From Bradyrhizobium sp. CB2312 (GTDB lineage: Bacteria > Pseudomonadota > Alphaproteobacteria > Rhizobiales > Xanthobacteraceae), in assembly GCF_029714425.1 (NCBI RefSeq), contig NZ_CP121668.1:3059501-3123500 (forward strand): a stretch of 64,000 nt of DNA, in the 5' to 3' direction. This document shows, piece after piece, positions 26,503 through 34,952 of the stretch; positions within the stretch are counted from its first letter, which is position 1; each line of letters starts with the position of its first letter. The position numbers were made by a program, and so were the translations under genes. Below the pieces are notes generated by a model. It ran no database searches. It was not told the DNA's origin and was given only the letters and a program-made list of their open reading frames with translations.

Positions 26503-27471
26503 ATGTCCGACACAATTCACACGCTCTCGACGACCGGAATGACGCCGAAGCGCCAGATCCAAAGCTGGATCGACGGGCTCACGAGCCTGTGTGGGCATTT
26601 CGACGTCGATCCGCTGGAGGCGTCCTCGCTCGAAGGCCGCATCGACTACACCTCCGTCTCGCGCCTGAAGCTGTGCCAGATCGAGGTGAGTCAGCATCGC
26701 ATCGCGCATACGATGGCACGCGCCAAGGCCAATGAGCACCCGTACATCAAGATCCACTTCCAGACCTACGGCGTGTCCTATTTCGAGCAGGAAGGCCGCC
26801 ATATCGAACTCAATCCCGGCGACATCATCGCTTATGACGTCTCCTGTCCGCATTCGATCATCAGCCCCGCCTTCACCCGTCACGACGTCGTGATCGTGCC
26901 CAAGTCGTTGCTGCGCGATCGCGGCTTCCCGTCGCAGCGGATGCCGGCCTGCAAATTGTCGGCGAAGACCGGCACGGGTCGGATCGCGCACGACTTCGTC
27001 CATGCGACCTTCGACGAGGCGGCCAAGCTGTCGGCGAACAGCGCGGTCGGCGTCGCCGATTCGCTGATCGACCTGTTGCTGCTGCCGCTGCGCGAAGCCG
27101 ACACGATGTTCGATCGCGTCGGGCCCGAGGCGATGTATGTGCGCGCGCAGTTCTTCATCCGCGAGCACCTGCGCGATCCGGATCTGTGCATCGACCAGAT
27201 CTCGGCCGAGCTCGGCTGCTCCAAGCGCTATCTGCACATGCTGTTCTCCGAGCGCGGCACGACTGTGAGCGACTACATCTGGCAGGCACGCTTGCAGAAC
27301 TGCCGCCAGGAGCTCGAGGCCCACGCCGGCAAGACCATCACCGATGTCGCGTTCTCCTGGGGCTTCTCAAGCTCATCGCATTTCAGCCGCGTCTTCCGGA
27401 AATATTTCGGCGTGGTGCCATCCTCGATCCACAAGGCGCAGCAGGCCAGCGCCGTCGCAGACGAGCATTAG
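26503..27471 (+). CDS. AraC-family transcriptional regulator divergent from xoxF
   Basis: Regulator of 322 residues from ATG 26503 (MSDTIHTLSTTGMTPKRQIQ). The N-terminal half is an AraC-binding-like sensor domain (HPYIKIHFQTYG; LNPGDIIAYDVSCPHSI). The C-terminal ~100 residues hold the double helix-turn-helix: DQISAELGCSKRYLHMLFSE, then TITDVAFSWGFSSSSHFSRV. Divergence from xoxF suggests it controls the methanol operon, perhaps in response to an alcohol or aldehyde. That is an inference from position. The frame stays open upstream to an ATG at 26326. Confidence 0.85.
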   Translation: MSDTIHTLSTTGMTPKRQIQSWIDGLTSLCGHFDVDPLEASSLEGRIDYTSVSRLKLCQIEVSQHRIAHTMARAKANEHPYIKIHFQTYGVSYFEQEGRHIELNPGDIIAYDVSCPHSIISPAFTRHDVVIVPKSLLRDRGFPSQRMPACKLSAKTGTGRIAHDFVHATFDEAAKLSANSAVGVADSLIDLLLLPLREADTMFDRVGPEAMYVRAQFFIREHLRDPDLCIDQISAELGCSKRYLHMLFSERGTTVSDYIWQARLQNCRQELEAHAGKTITDVAFSWGFSSSSHFSRVFRKYFGVVPSSIHKAQQASAVADEH

Positions 27472-27511
27472 GCCGGCATTGCCGGGACAGCTCCGGCGAT
27501 AACGGTGCCGC

Positions 27512-27937
27512 TCAGGCCGTCGTTGCCATGTAGGGAATGCTGGCGAGGAGCGCGACGAGCAAAGCCGCGTTGCCGAGCATTCCGCTCCAGTGCAGCCGGC
27601 GTAGCCGACGCGGGGCCTCGGCATCGCCGGCATCCCTCGCGCTGAGCTCGTCGTCCATCCGTCGCATGAACCAGGGGCGTCCCCAGATGGCCAGGGCTGC
27701 GAGCATGCCGACGCCCAGCGCGGCGAGCAGGCGACCATCGAGGAGCAGAGCCACCGCTCCGATGAGGCCGGCAACGCGCATCACCAGGAAATGCGCATTG
27801 AACATTCCGCGCAGCAATTGAGCGACGGGCTGGATATCGAGCTTCACCAGCAGGAAGGCGGGCGAGGCCAGCGTGAAATAGCCCATCGGAAAGAGCAGGA
27901 TGATCATAACGGCGACGGCGACGGCATCGGGTGTCAT
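27512..27937 (-). CDS. Small integral membrane protein
   Basis: 141 residues from ATG 27937 with about four hydrophobic segments (AVAVAVMIILLFPMGYFTL; MRVAGLIGAVALLLDG; LAALGVGMLAALAIWG; LLVALLASIPYM) and a charged loop between the third and fourth. No family is recognised. It lies tail to tail with the AraC gene. Confidence 0.6.
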   Translation of the reverse strand: MTPDAVAVAVMIILLFPMGYFTLASPAFLLVKLDIQPVAQLLRGMFNAHFLVMRVAGLIGAVALLLDGRLLAALGVGMLAALAIWGRPWFMRRMDDELSARDAGDAEAPRRLRRLHWSGMLGNAALLVALLASIPYMATTA

Positions 27938-28072
27938 GCGATCGGCCTTTTTTGTGCGCGCCGGCGAGGGTTTCCGGCGCACAATCATAGCGGGAAAGTA
28001 CGTTTTCCGACACTAGGCTTTTGGTCGGACCCGGGCCGGAAGAGCGACCGGCGCCGCGTCGCGGTTCGTGCT

Positions 28073-29074
28073 TCAGGCCGGCTCGAGGCCGAGCGACTTT
28101 GCGCTCTCGATCCAGATTGGCAGCTCGCGCTGATACAGGTCATTGGTCGCCTTGAAGCCGATGGCCGACTCGAGCACGAAGGTCGCGAGAACCTCCTTCA
28201 CCTTCGGATCGCTGTTGGCGGCAACGCAGAGCTCGGCGAGGCGGTCGACGACCGGTTGCGGCGTCGCCTTCGGCACCGCCCACCCCGAAAAGCCGCTCAC
28301 CGTGAAGAACTTTGACGTCGCACCCTGCTCGGGGAGCGTCTTGACGGCCGGAAGCGCGTCGACCTTCTTCGAATGCACCGCGAAGACGGTGCCGCGATCG
28401 CTTTGCAGGACCGATTGCGCCGCCGTGTAGCTACCCATGGCGGCATCGAGCGTGCCTTCCAGCATGCCCGTCCACATCGGCGCTTCCCCGCGATAATGCA
28501 CCGGCTCGATGTTGAGGCCGTACTGCTTGTTGAGCTCGTTGATCGTCATGTGCGGCGCCGAGCCCGCACTGTAGGTGCCGAAGTTCACCTTGCCGCTCTT
28601 GCGCGCGAAGGCGACGAAATCCTCCAGCGTCTTGACGCCGGTCTTGGGGTTCGCGATCAGCAGCAGGCCGGCGCCCGGGATGACACTGACCAGCGTCAGA
28701 TCCTTGTCCATGTCGTAGCCCGGATTCTTTATCACCACCCGGTTCATGATGTAGGTGGTCGAGATCGAGCACAGCATGGTGTGGCCGTCGGACTCGGCGC
28801 GGGCGACTTCCGCCGTGCCGATCGCGCCGGAAGCACCCGGCTTGTTCTCGACGACGACGGTCTTGCCGACCTGCTTGGAGATGAATTCGCCATAGGCACG
28901 GGCGAGCAAATCGGTCTGCCCGCCAGCCGGGTAGCTGCAGATCATGCGGATCTGCCGCGAGGGCCAAGTACCCTGCGATGTACCCTGTGCCGAGGCGCCG
29001 CGCGGGACAAAGGGCATAGCGAGTACGGCGCTGCCGCCCGCGATGAAGTGGCGGCGGTCGAATTTTGCGGACAT
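28073..29074 (-). CDS. Tripartite tricarboxylate transporter substrate-binding protein (Bug/TctC family)
   Basis: Periplasmic binding protein, 333 residues. ATG 29074 has GGGAGGGAATC upstream. A Tat-like signal (DRRHFIAGGSAVLAMPFVPRGASA) is followed by the family pattern: RQIRMICSYPAGGQTDLLARAY, then VVENKPGASGAIGTAEVARAE. These proteins bind carboxylates or other small organic acids. The membrane partners TctA and TctB are not nearby, which is usual for the expanded Bug family. Confidence 0.88.
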   Translation of the reverse strand: MSAKFDRRHFIAGGSAVLAMPFVPRGASAQGTSQGTWPSRQIRMICSYPAGGQTDLLARAYGEFISKQVGKTVVVENKPGASGAIGTAEVARAESDGHTMLCSISTTYIMNRVVIKNPGYDMDKDLTLVSVIPGAGLLLIANPKTGVKTLEDFVAFARKSGKVNFGTYSAGSAPHMTINELNKQYGLNIEPVHYRGEAPMWTGMLEGTLDAAMGSYTAAQSVLQSDRGTVFAVHSKKVDALPAVKTLPEQGATSKFFTVSGFSGWAVPKATPQPVVDRLAELCVAANSDPKVKEVLATFVLESAIGFKATNDLYQRELPIWIESAKSLGLEPA

Positions 29075-29195
29075 GATTCCCTCCCGATTTTTGTCGAGCC
29101 TACTGCATCGGGCCGGCGCCATCATGGGCAGCAGGCGAGACAGATTGGCGCATTCGAAAAGGCGAGGAGGGCCCTTTCTCCCGTCTGCCGAACAA

Positions 29196-30206
29196 TCAGG
29201 CCTTCCGCATCATCCGCAGCCAGACGATCTCGGTCACGGCCACCGCAATCAGGCCGAAGGTGCCGCCGATCAGCACGTTGATGATACGCTCCTCGGCAAT
29301 GCCGCTGGCACCGCCGGCAAAGGAGGCCGCCAGCGCAATGAAGAAGCAGCGCAGGCCGAAGCCGACGATATAGCGGGAGAACGAGATCAGCGTGAGGGTG
29401 GCCGCGAGCACCGCGGTCGCATAACCGACGCGGCTTGGCGGCAGGGCAAGGCCAGCGAGAAAGCCGAGCGGCACGCCGACGAAGGCCCCGATCGCCCGCT
29501 GCTTCAGCTTGCCTGTGGACGCCGTGAGATCGCCGACCACGACGCTCGCGGCCGACCACATCACCCATTGCCCCTGCGCAAGGTTGAGGATCTCGACCAG
29601 CGCCGCTGCGGCAAAGACCGCCATCGCGCTCGCGAGCGCGGGCAGAAACCATTCGGCCGCCGGCGGTCCGAACGAGGTCGCGGCAGTGCCGCGCCGGCGC
29701 TGGTCGTAAATCTGGATGGCACAGACCAGCGCCAGCGCGATCGGCGAGGAGACGATGATCACGCCGGCATGGCGAAGCGCTTCCGAGGCGCTGACGCCCT
29801 CGCGCACCTCGCAGGCGAGATAGACGGCGGGGATGAACACCCAATTGCCGAGCGTGCGGAAATGTTCGCCATAGCGCGTTCCCGCGACAGCCAGGAAGCC
29901 GGCGAGCGCCGTCAGCACCACGAAGAGCGGCTTGACCGGAGCTGCAAAGAACAGCGCGGCGAAGGTGACGAGGATGGTGAGATAGTGCCAGGCGACCACT
30001 TTCGGCGGGAAGTGCTGCCGGAGCGCGGGAATGAGCAGCGACACCGCGACGAGGCCGAGGTTGAGCAGCGCGGTCTCGCGCGCGATGAAATAGGCGGCGA
30101 CCATCGGCCCGACCACGATCAGCGCGCGCACGAGCTCGGCGGTCTTGATCTCGCGGGCGAGGAGGTCGCGGAGGCCCGCGGCGGTGGGAATCGTGGGGGA
30201 ATTCAC
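29196..30206 (-). CDS. FUSC/aromatic-acid-exporter-like membrane protein
   Basis: Polytopic membrane protein of 336 residues from GTG 30206; an ATG at 30245 is also possible. About nine hydrophobic segments; WVMWSAASVVVGDLTASTGKLKQRAIGAF matches the FUSC-type pattern (a Trp-x3-Ser-x3-Val segment followed by a conserved basic/Gly region). FUSC proteins export aromatic acids such as fusaric acid. The assignment is by topology and this motif only. Confidence 0.6.
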   Translation of the reverse strand: MNSPTIPTAAGLRDLLAREIKTAELVRALIVVGPMVAAYFIARETALLNLGLVAVSLLIPALRQHFPPKVVAWHYLTILVTFAALFFAAPVKPLFVVLTALAGFLAVAGTRYGEHFRTLGNWVFIPAVYLACEVREGVSASEALRHAGVIIVSSPIALALVCAIQIYDQRRRGTAATSFGPPAAEWFLPALASAMAVFAAAALVEILNLAQGQWVMWSAASVVVGDLTASTGKLKQRAIGAFVGVPLGFLAGLALPPSRVGYATAVLAATLTLISFSRYIVGFGLRCFFIALAASFAGGASGIAEERIINVLIGGTFGLIAVAVTEIVWLRMMRKA

Positions 30207-30298
30207 GGGACACCAAAGCGGCGAATGAAATGCCGAGCATAGCACGGAATGCTGCAGAAACTTTGCGTATGGCGCGACAGCCTTTCCACACTCTCGCT

Positions 30299-30402
30299 GT
30301 CATCGCCCGGCTTGACCGGGCGATCCAGTACCCCGAGACGGTCGTGGCTCAATCGATAGGCTGCGGTGTACTGGATGCCGGTCAAGCCGGGGCATGACAG
30401 CG
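30299..30402. repeat. Palindromic intergenic repeat, type C
   Basis: About 104 bp with complementary halves: TGTCATCGCCCGGCTTGACC and GATCCAGTACCCCGAG on the left, GTGTACTGGATGCCGGTCAA and GGGGCATGACAG on the right. This is another common Bradyrhizobium intergenic palindrome. It separates the FUSC-like gene from the third PQQ dehydrogenase operon. Confidence 0.75.
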
Positions 30403-30440
30403 GAGTGCGGGGGCGATGCTGCCGCTCGCCGCCATGATCG

Positions 30441-31364
30441 TCACCGCTGAATGATCTTCATCCAGACGTCGCCCAGGATTGCGGGCTCGCGCGGCGGCAG
30501 ATAGGTGAGGCCGGCCTGCTTGCCGAGCTCCGCGATCCTGCCGTCCGCTGCAAGCTCCGTCAGCGCCTTGTTGACGGCATCCATCAGCGCGCCATTGCTG
30601 GCAAGCCCGACATAACCGCGATTGGCGCCGATCGGGTAATAATAGCCGGAGGCGGTGACGGCCGTATCGGGATGCGCGGCGCGATAGGCGTCGAACCGGG
30701 CAAGATCGATCAGGGTCGCGTCATAGTCGCCGCGCTGGAGCGCGCCGAGCAGGTCGTCGCGCCCGGGGACGAGATGGGTGATATTGTCGATCAGGCGTCC
30801 CCTGTCGAACGTCATCAGGATGGCATCGCCGAGCGAGCCGCTCTCGATCGCGAGGCGAAGGCCCGCGAGATCGCCGACGTCGCCGATCTTGCGGTTCTGC
30901 GCCGTCGGCCCCAGCACCACCGTCATCGGCGAATAGAGATAAGGCTGGCTCGGCGCAAGCACGCCGAGCGCGACACGGCGGCGCCTGTCATCGCGCGTCG
31001 CGCCGGAAAAGTCCGGCAGGCGCGCCGTCTTCATGCCGGGCTTGACGAGGGAATCCGCCGTCAGCGCGTAGCCGCCGACCAGCGCGCAGCGTCCGTCGGA
31101 GAGCAGCGCGTTGGCTTCGAGTTGCGGGCTGGAATCCTCATCCAGCTTGCTCTCGAACCACTGGATCGTCAGCGGTCGCCCCATACGCTGCGCGACCGCC
31201 TGGGCCAGCAGCACGTCGAAGCCGGCATCCGGCTTGCCCCTGTGATGCGCCGAGAGCGGCGGCCGGTCCTCGTCGAGGCAGATCTTGAGTGGATCGTCTG
31301 CCGCATGCGCGGTGGTCGCCGCGAGAATCGCGCCAACGCTCCATGCTGCAAGCCAGGTCTTCAC
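30441..31364 (-). CDS. XoxJ/MoxJ-like quinoprotein-associated periplasmic binding protein
   Basis: Periplasmic protein of 307 residues with a signal peptide ending AHA/A and a type 2 periplasmic-binding fold (LKICLDEDRPPLSAHH; GFDVLLAQAVAQRMGRPL; GLRLAIESGSLGDAIL). It is the last gene of an operon PQQ dehydrogenase-cytochrome c-this gene, and its ATG overlaps the cytochrome stop. The same gene order is seen for xoxF-xoxG-xoxJ, where XoxJ is thought to help activate the dehydrogenase. The role here is inferred from that order and the fold. Confidence 0.8.
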   Translation of the reverse strand: MKTWLAAWSVGAILAATTAHAADDPLKICLDEDRPPLSAHHRGKPDAGFDVLLAQAVAQRMGRPLTIQWFESKLDEDSSPQLEANALLSDGRCALVGGYALTADSLVKPGMKTARLPDFSGATRDDRRRRVALGVLAPSQPYLYSPMTVVLGPTAQNRKIGDVGDLAGLRLAIESGSLGDAILMTFDRGRLIDNITHLVPGRDDLLGALQRGDYDATLIDLARFDAYRAAHPDTAVTASGYYYPIGANRGYVGLASNGALMDAVNKALTELAADGRIAELGKQAGLTYLPPREPAILGDVWMKIIQR

Positions 31365-31717
31365 GGCTTTCTCCGGCTCGAAACGAAGGCCCAGAGATTC
31401 CCGATCTCATCGTCGCTGAGGATGTCGCCCCAAGGCGGCATCTTGTTGTTCTTGCCGTTCTTCACCGTGGTGACGAAGCGCGTCTTATCGTCGGGAAAGG
31501 CGCGCAGGTCCGGCGTGATGGTGCCGGAGTTCATCAGATTTGGACCGTGGCAGTGCGAACATTTCGAGGCGTAGGTTGACTTGCCATGGTCGATCTGCGC
31601 CTGCACGGGATCGCCGGTCGTCTCATCCGCGGCACGGACGGTCGCCGCAAGCGCGACCGTCAGCACCAGGGCGGTGGCGAGGACCGCCACCGTCTTGTGA
31701 GAGATGTGTTTCAGCAT
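31361..31717 (-). CDS. Small c-type cytochrome partnered with the third PQQ dehydrogenase
   Basis: Periplasmic monoheme cytochrome, 118 residues from ATG 31717, signal peptide ending TVRA/A. The heme motif is C53-S-H-C56-H57 and M93 (NKMPPWG) is the probable axial ligand. It lies 10 bp after the PQQ dehydrogenase stop and its own stop overlaps the start of the XoxJ-like gene, so the three are one operon. It should take electrons from the dehydrogenase. Confidence 0.9.
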   Translation of the reverse strand: MLKHISHKTVAVLATALVLTVALAATVRAADETTGDPVQAQIDHGKSTYASKCSHCHGPNLMNSGTITPDLRAFPDDKTRFVTTVKNGKNNKMPPWGDILSDDEIGNLWAFVSSRRKP

Positions 31718-31727
31718 CGTGCCGCGG

Positions 31728-33392
31728 TTATTGCTTGACCGCAAAGACCCACAGCGAGCCGCCGGCCGGCACGCCCGCAAGCCGTTCGTCCCCCGAGAAG
31801 ATCGAGTAGACGCCGCCATAGCCGCTGGTCACGGCGACATATTGCACGCCGTCCTGCTGCCATGTGATCGGTTGTCCCTCGATCCCCGAGCCGGTCTGGA
31901 ACTGCCAGAGCTTCTTGCCGCTGTCGGCGTCGAATGCTTCAAACTCTCCGGTCAACGCGCCCGTGAATACGACGCCGCCCGCGGTCGACAACACCCCAGA
32001 GAAGCGGGGGATGTCGCTCGGCGCCTCCCACTTCGCCTTGCCGGTCATCGGATCGATCGCCTTGAGGTGACCACGCGGCCCGTCGGGCCAGTCCCAGAGG
32101 TCCGTCAGATCCATGCCGAGGTACCATTCGCCGGCCTTATAGGTCACTGGCTCGGTCTTGTAGTGACCGCCGAATGCGAGCGTGTTGGCATAGGCGAGTC
32201 CGGTCTGCGGATTGAACGACATCGGCTCCCAGTTCTTGCCACCGAGCAGTGATGGGTAGACGACAACCTTCTTGCCTTCGCGTGCGTCCTTCGAAACGTC
32301 CGTCTCGATTGGCCGGCCCGTCTTCATGTCGATGCCGGTCGCCCAGTTCACCTTCACATAAGGATTGGCCGCGAGCAGCTTCCCATTGGTGCGGTCGAGC
32401 ACGTAGAAGAAGCCGTTGCGGTTGGCGTCCATCAGCACCTTGGTCGGCTTGCCCTCGACGTTCATGTCGGCGAGCACCATCTCGGCCACGCTGTCATAGT
32501 CGAACGGGTTGTTCGGCGAGAACTGGTAGTGCCACTTGATCTTGCCGGTCTTGGGATCCATCGCCAGCACGGAGCAGGTGTAGAGATTGTCGCCGGGGCG
32601 TACTGCCGAATTGAACGGTCCGGGATTGCCGATGCCCCAATAGACCGTGTTCAGCTCGGGATCGTAGGAGCCGGTGATCCAAGTCGAGCCGCCGCCGAGC
32701 TTCCAGGTGTCGCCCTTCCAGGTATCGCCGCCGGGCTCGTCCGGCGAGGGGATCGAATGGGTGCGCCAGAGATGCTTGCCCGTTGCCGGATCCCAGCCGT
32801 CGATGAAGCCGCGGGTGCCAAACTCGGCGCCGGAGATGCCGGTGATGACGACGCCGTCGGCCACCAGCGGGGCCACGGTCATCGAATAGCCTTCCTTGAT
32901 GTCGGCCGCCTTCTGCCGCCACAGCTCCTTGCCATCCTTGGCATCGAGCGCGATCACGTTGGCGTCGAGCGTGGTGCGAAACACTTTTCCGTCGTAGAGC
33001 GCGGCGCCGCGGTTGATGATGCCGCAGCAGACGACGCGCGGCGTCTCGGCGGGATATTCGATCTTGGATTTCCAGATCTGCTTGCCGGTCTTGGCGTCGA
33101 CCGCCATGGTCGCGTTGTGGGAGGTCACGTAGATCACGCCCTGGTACACCAGGGGCTGGGATTCCTCGCTACGATCATCGTTGAAGGAGTAGTTCCAGAC
33201 CGGGACGAGGTTCTTGATCGTGTCCTTGTTGATCTGGTTCAGCGTCGAGAAACGCTGGAGATTGTAGCCCATCCCGTAGTTGAGAACGTTCGATGTATCG
33301 GTCGCGCCATTGACCAGTTGCTCGGTGGTCTGAGCGCTTGCACATGTCGATGCAAGCATGACGAGGCTCGCGGCCATCGCAAAGCGTTTCAT
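31728..33392 (-). CDS. PQQ-dependent alcohol dehydrogenase with Cys-Cys pair and DxD motif
   Basis: Periplasmic quinoprotein, 554 residues; ATG 33392 has GGGAGGAACGG upstream and gives a signal peptide ending CASA/Q. Vicinal Cys122-Cys123 (VVCCGIINRG), metal ligands E190 (GAEFGT) and N256 (GNPGPF), catalytic D298 and D300 in PFDYDSVAE. The DxD pair predicts lanthanide use, but sequence away from the active site differs from XoxF, so ethanol or longer alcohols are possible substrates. It heads an operon with a cytochrome c and a XoxJ-like protein. Confidence 0.92.
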   Translation of the reverse strand: MKRFAMAASLVMLASTCASAQTTEQLVNGATDTSNVLNYGMGYNLQRFSTLNQINKDTIKNLVPVWNYSFNDDRSEESQPLVYQGVIYVTSHNATMAVDAKTGKQIWKSKIEYPAETPRVVCCGIINRGAALYDGKVFRTTLDANVIALDAKDGKELWRQKAADIKEGYSMTVAPLVADGVVITGISGAEFGTRGFIDGWDPATGKHLWRTHSIPSPDEPGGDTWKGDTWKLGGGSTWITGSYDPELNTVYWGIGNPGPFNSAVRPGDNLYTCSVLAMDPKTGKIKWHYQFSPNNPFDYDSVAEMVLADMNVEGKPTKVLMDANRNGFFYVLDRTNGKLLAANPYVKVNWATGIDMKTGRPIETDVSKDAREGKKVVVYPSLLGGKNWEPMSFNPQTGLAYANTLAFGGHYKTEPVTYKAGEWYLGMDLTDLWDWPDGPRGHLKAIDPMTGKAKWEAPSDIPRFSGVLSTAGGVVFTGALTGEFEAFDADSGKKLWQFQTGSGIEGQPITWQQDGVQYVAVTSGYGGVYSIFSGDERLAGVPAGGSLWVFAVKQ

Positions 33393-33717
33393 CCGTTCCT
33401 CCCAATATGCGCGCCTTTTGACGCTGCGACGTAACACTCCGCCCGAATGCAAAACCCGTCAATACGAAAGTCGAAAGTGCGCCGCCGATATGCGGATGTG
33501 CCTTACGGAAACCTGACAATCGACCCGCGCTTGTGTGCAGGCGCTGCAAAAAATTCCGTGGCATGAAGCGGTGCCGAGCGCAGACCACCGGTTTCGACCA
33601 GCGGGTTCCGCGGGTTGTGCGGTGCGCAGGTTGCATTCCGGGCTTGAATCGGGGCAGGCTTGTGGACTTATGTCATTTTCGCCCCGCGAGATCAGGGGCT
33701 CTGGCCAGGAGGTTTCG

Positions 33718-34110
33718 ATGATGTCACGTCGCTCTATTGCGCTTGCGCTCACCATTGCAGTGCTGTCCGGTCCGGCCTGGTCGGCTTCCGGCAGCGCGGT
33801 GAAGATGTTCGACACCGACAATGACGGCACGCTCGATCTCGCCGAGGTGAAGAAGGCTGCGAGCGCCTTGTTCGCCAAGCTCGATCCCGACCACGACGGC
33901 ACCCTCGATGCGCGCGAGTTGCGCGGGCGGTTATCGGCGAAAGAGCTCGCTGCCGCCGATCCTGATCACGACGGGACTCTCACGCTCGACGAATACCTGG
34001 CGGTGGTCGAGCAGCGCTTCAACGCAGCCAATCCCGACAAGGACGGGACGCTGGATGCGAAGGAGTTGAACTCGCGCGCCGGCCGCGCGCTGCTGCGCTT
34101 GCTGCGCTGA
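33718..34110 (+). CDS. lanM: Lanmodulin homologue (periplasmic lanthanide-binding EF-hand protein)
   Basis: 130 residues; ATG 33718 (or 33721) follows AGGAGG by 5 bases. A signal peptide (ALALTIAVLSGPAWSA) precedes four EF-hand loops: 32-43 (DTDNDGTLDLAE), 56-67 (DPDHDGTLDARE), 81-92 (DPDHDGTLTLDE) and 105-116 (NPDKDGTLDAKE). The spacings of 24, 25 and 24 residues, Pro at loop position 2 in three loops and Asn at position 1 of the fourth are features of lanmodulin of methylotrophs, which binds lanthanides with picomolar affinity. The C-terminus (RAGRALLRLLR) also aligns. Odd points: loop 1 has Thr in place of Pro and loop 3 has Thr at position 9. It is divergent from the third PQQ dehydrogenase operon, 325 bp away. 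Confidence 0.9.
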   Translation: MMSRRSIALALTIAVLSGPAWSASGSAVKMFDTDNDGTLDLAEVKKAASALFAKLDPDHDGTLDARELRGRLSAKELAAADPDHDGTLTLDEYLAVVEQRFNAANPDKDGTLDAKELNSRAGRALLRLLR

Positions 34111-34254
34111 GCGCCTCAACCGGAACAAGCCGACGACGGCGGATTGCGATCAATTCCGCCCCGACATCAGGAACATCGGGCTGCCCGGCCTGTTCTCTCC
34201 GCAACTCCTGCCGGCGCCCGGGGCTGCGCGAAGGGAAGAGAGGAGATGATGCAG

Positions 34255-34584
34255 ATGAACACGAAACGATCCGTACTTGCTGCATGCGCGATCCTGACGT
34301 TGAGCGCCGGTGTCGCCGTCGCGGGCCCCTGCAACACCGGCAGCGCAGCCAACGACAAGGATGCCGGCTCCGGTCCCGTCACGGTGGGCTCGGCGCAGTC
34401 CCATTCGTCGAGTCCAGCGAGCGACACCAGCCAGCATCCGCCGACCAGCACGATGAATCGCGCGAGCGGTGAAACACCGGCGTCGTCCGAGGATGCGCAG
34501 CGGCAGATGCAGAGCGAGCCGACAGCGGCTCAGCGGGCCGAAGGTGCCAAGCCGAACACAGCGACGGCCGACAAAGGTTGCTGA
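34255..34584 (+). CDS. Small exported Ser/Thr/Ala-rich protein next to lanM
   Basis: 109 residues from ATG 34255 (AGGAG 9 bases upstream); ATGs at 34246 and 34249 are in frame but too close to the binding site. A signal peptide (VLAACAILTLSAGVAVA/G) is followed by a low-complexity chain with one Cys near each end (GPCNTGSA and DKGC), which could form a disulfide. No family is recognised. It lies 144 bp after lanM on the same strand and may be co-transcribed. Confidence 0.6.
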   Translation: MNTKRSVLAACAILTLSAGVAVAGPCNTGSAANDKDAGSGPVTVGSAQSHSSSPASDTSQHPPTSTMNRASGETPASSEDAQRQMQSEPTAAQRAEGAKPNTATADKGC

Positions 34585-34812
34585 CGGCGAGGCCCAGGGT
34601 CGTGTCGATTCGACGCCCGGTGCGCCGCACAAGCTGGCTCTCAGTGGGTCGTGTTTGACCAAGAGGGAACTGGCTTTGCCCGAGAGAGAAATGCAGTCGC
34701 GAAGAATCGACACAGACCTGCACGACACTCGAATCGAAGCTTGAACTATGGAGGAGGCAGCCCTAGGTTTTGCCCCGCGCGATGTCGCGCTCAATTCCTT
34801 GGGGAGACCCGA

Positions 34813-34893
34813 ATGGCCTGGAAAGCTCCGAAGATCGTGGAAGTGCCGGTCGGCATGGAAATCAACATGTACGCCTGCGCTGCGCGCAAGTAA
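34813..34893 (+). CDS. pqqA: PQQ precursor peptide PqqA
   Basis: A 26-residue peptide starting MAWKAPKIVEV with the invariant Glu16 and Tyr20 in GMEINMY; these two side chains are cross-linked by PqqE to form PQQ. Length and residue positions match PqqA exactly. GGGGAGA lies 6 bases upstream of the ATG. A strong hairpin follows 19 bp after the stop and pqqBCDE are not downstream, so pqqA stands alone here; the rest of the pathway must be elsewhere. Confidence 0.93.
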   Translation: MAWKAPKIVEVPVGMEINMYACAARK

Positions 34894-34912
34894 GCAAGTA
34901 AGTCTGACGACC

Positions 34913-34952
34913 TGCCGCGGCTTCGATGGCGAATGCCGTCGAAGCCGCGGCA
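34913..34952 (+). terminator. Hairpin after pqqA
   Basis: TGCCGCGGCTTCGA, 12-base loop, TCGAAGCCGCGGCA: a perfect 14-bp stem with no long T run. It would end or attenuate the pqqA transcript. Confidence 0.65.
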
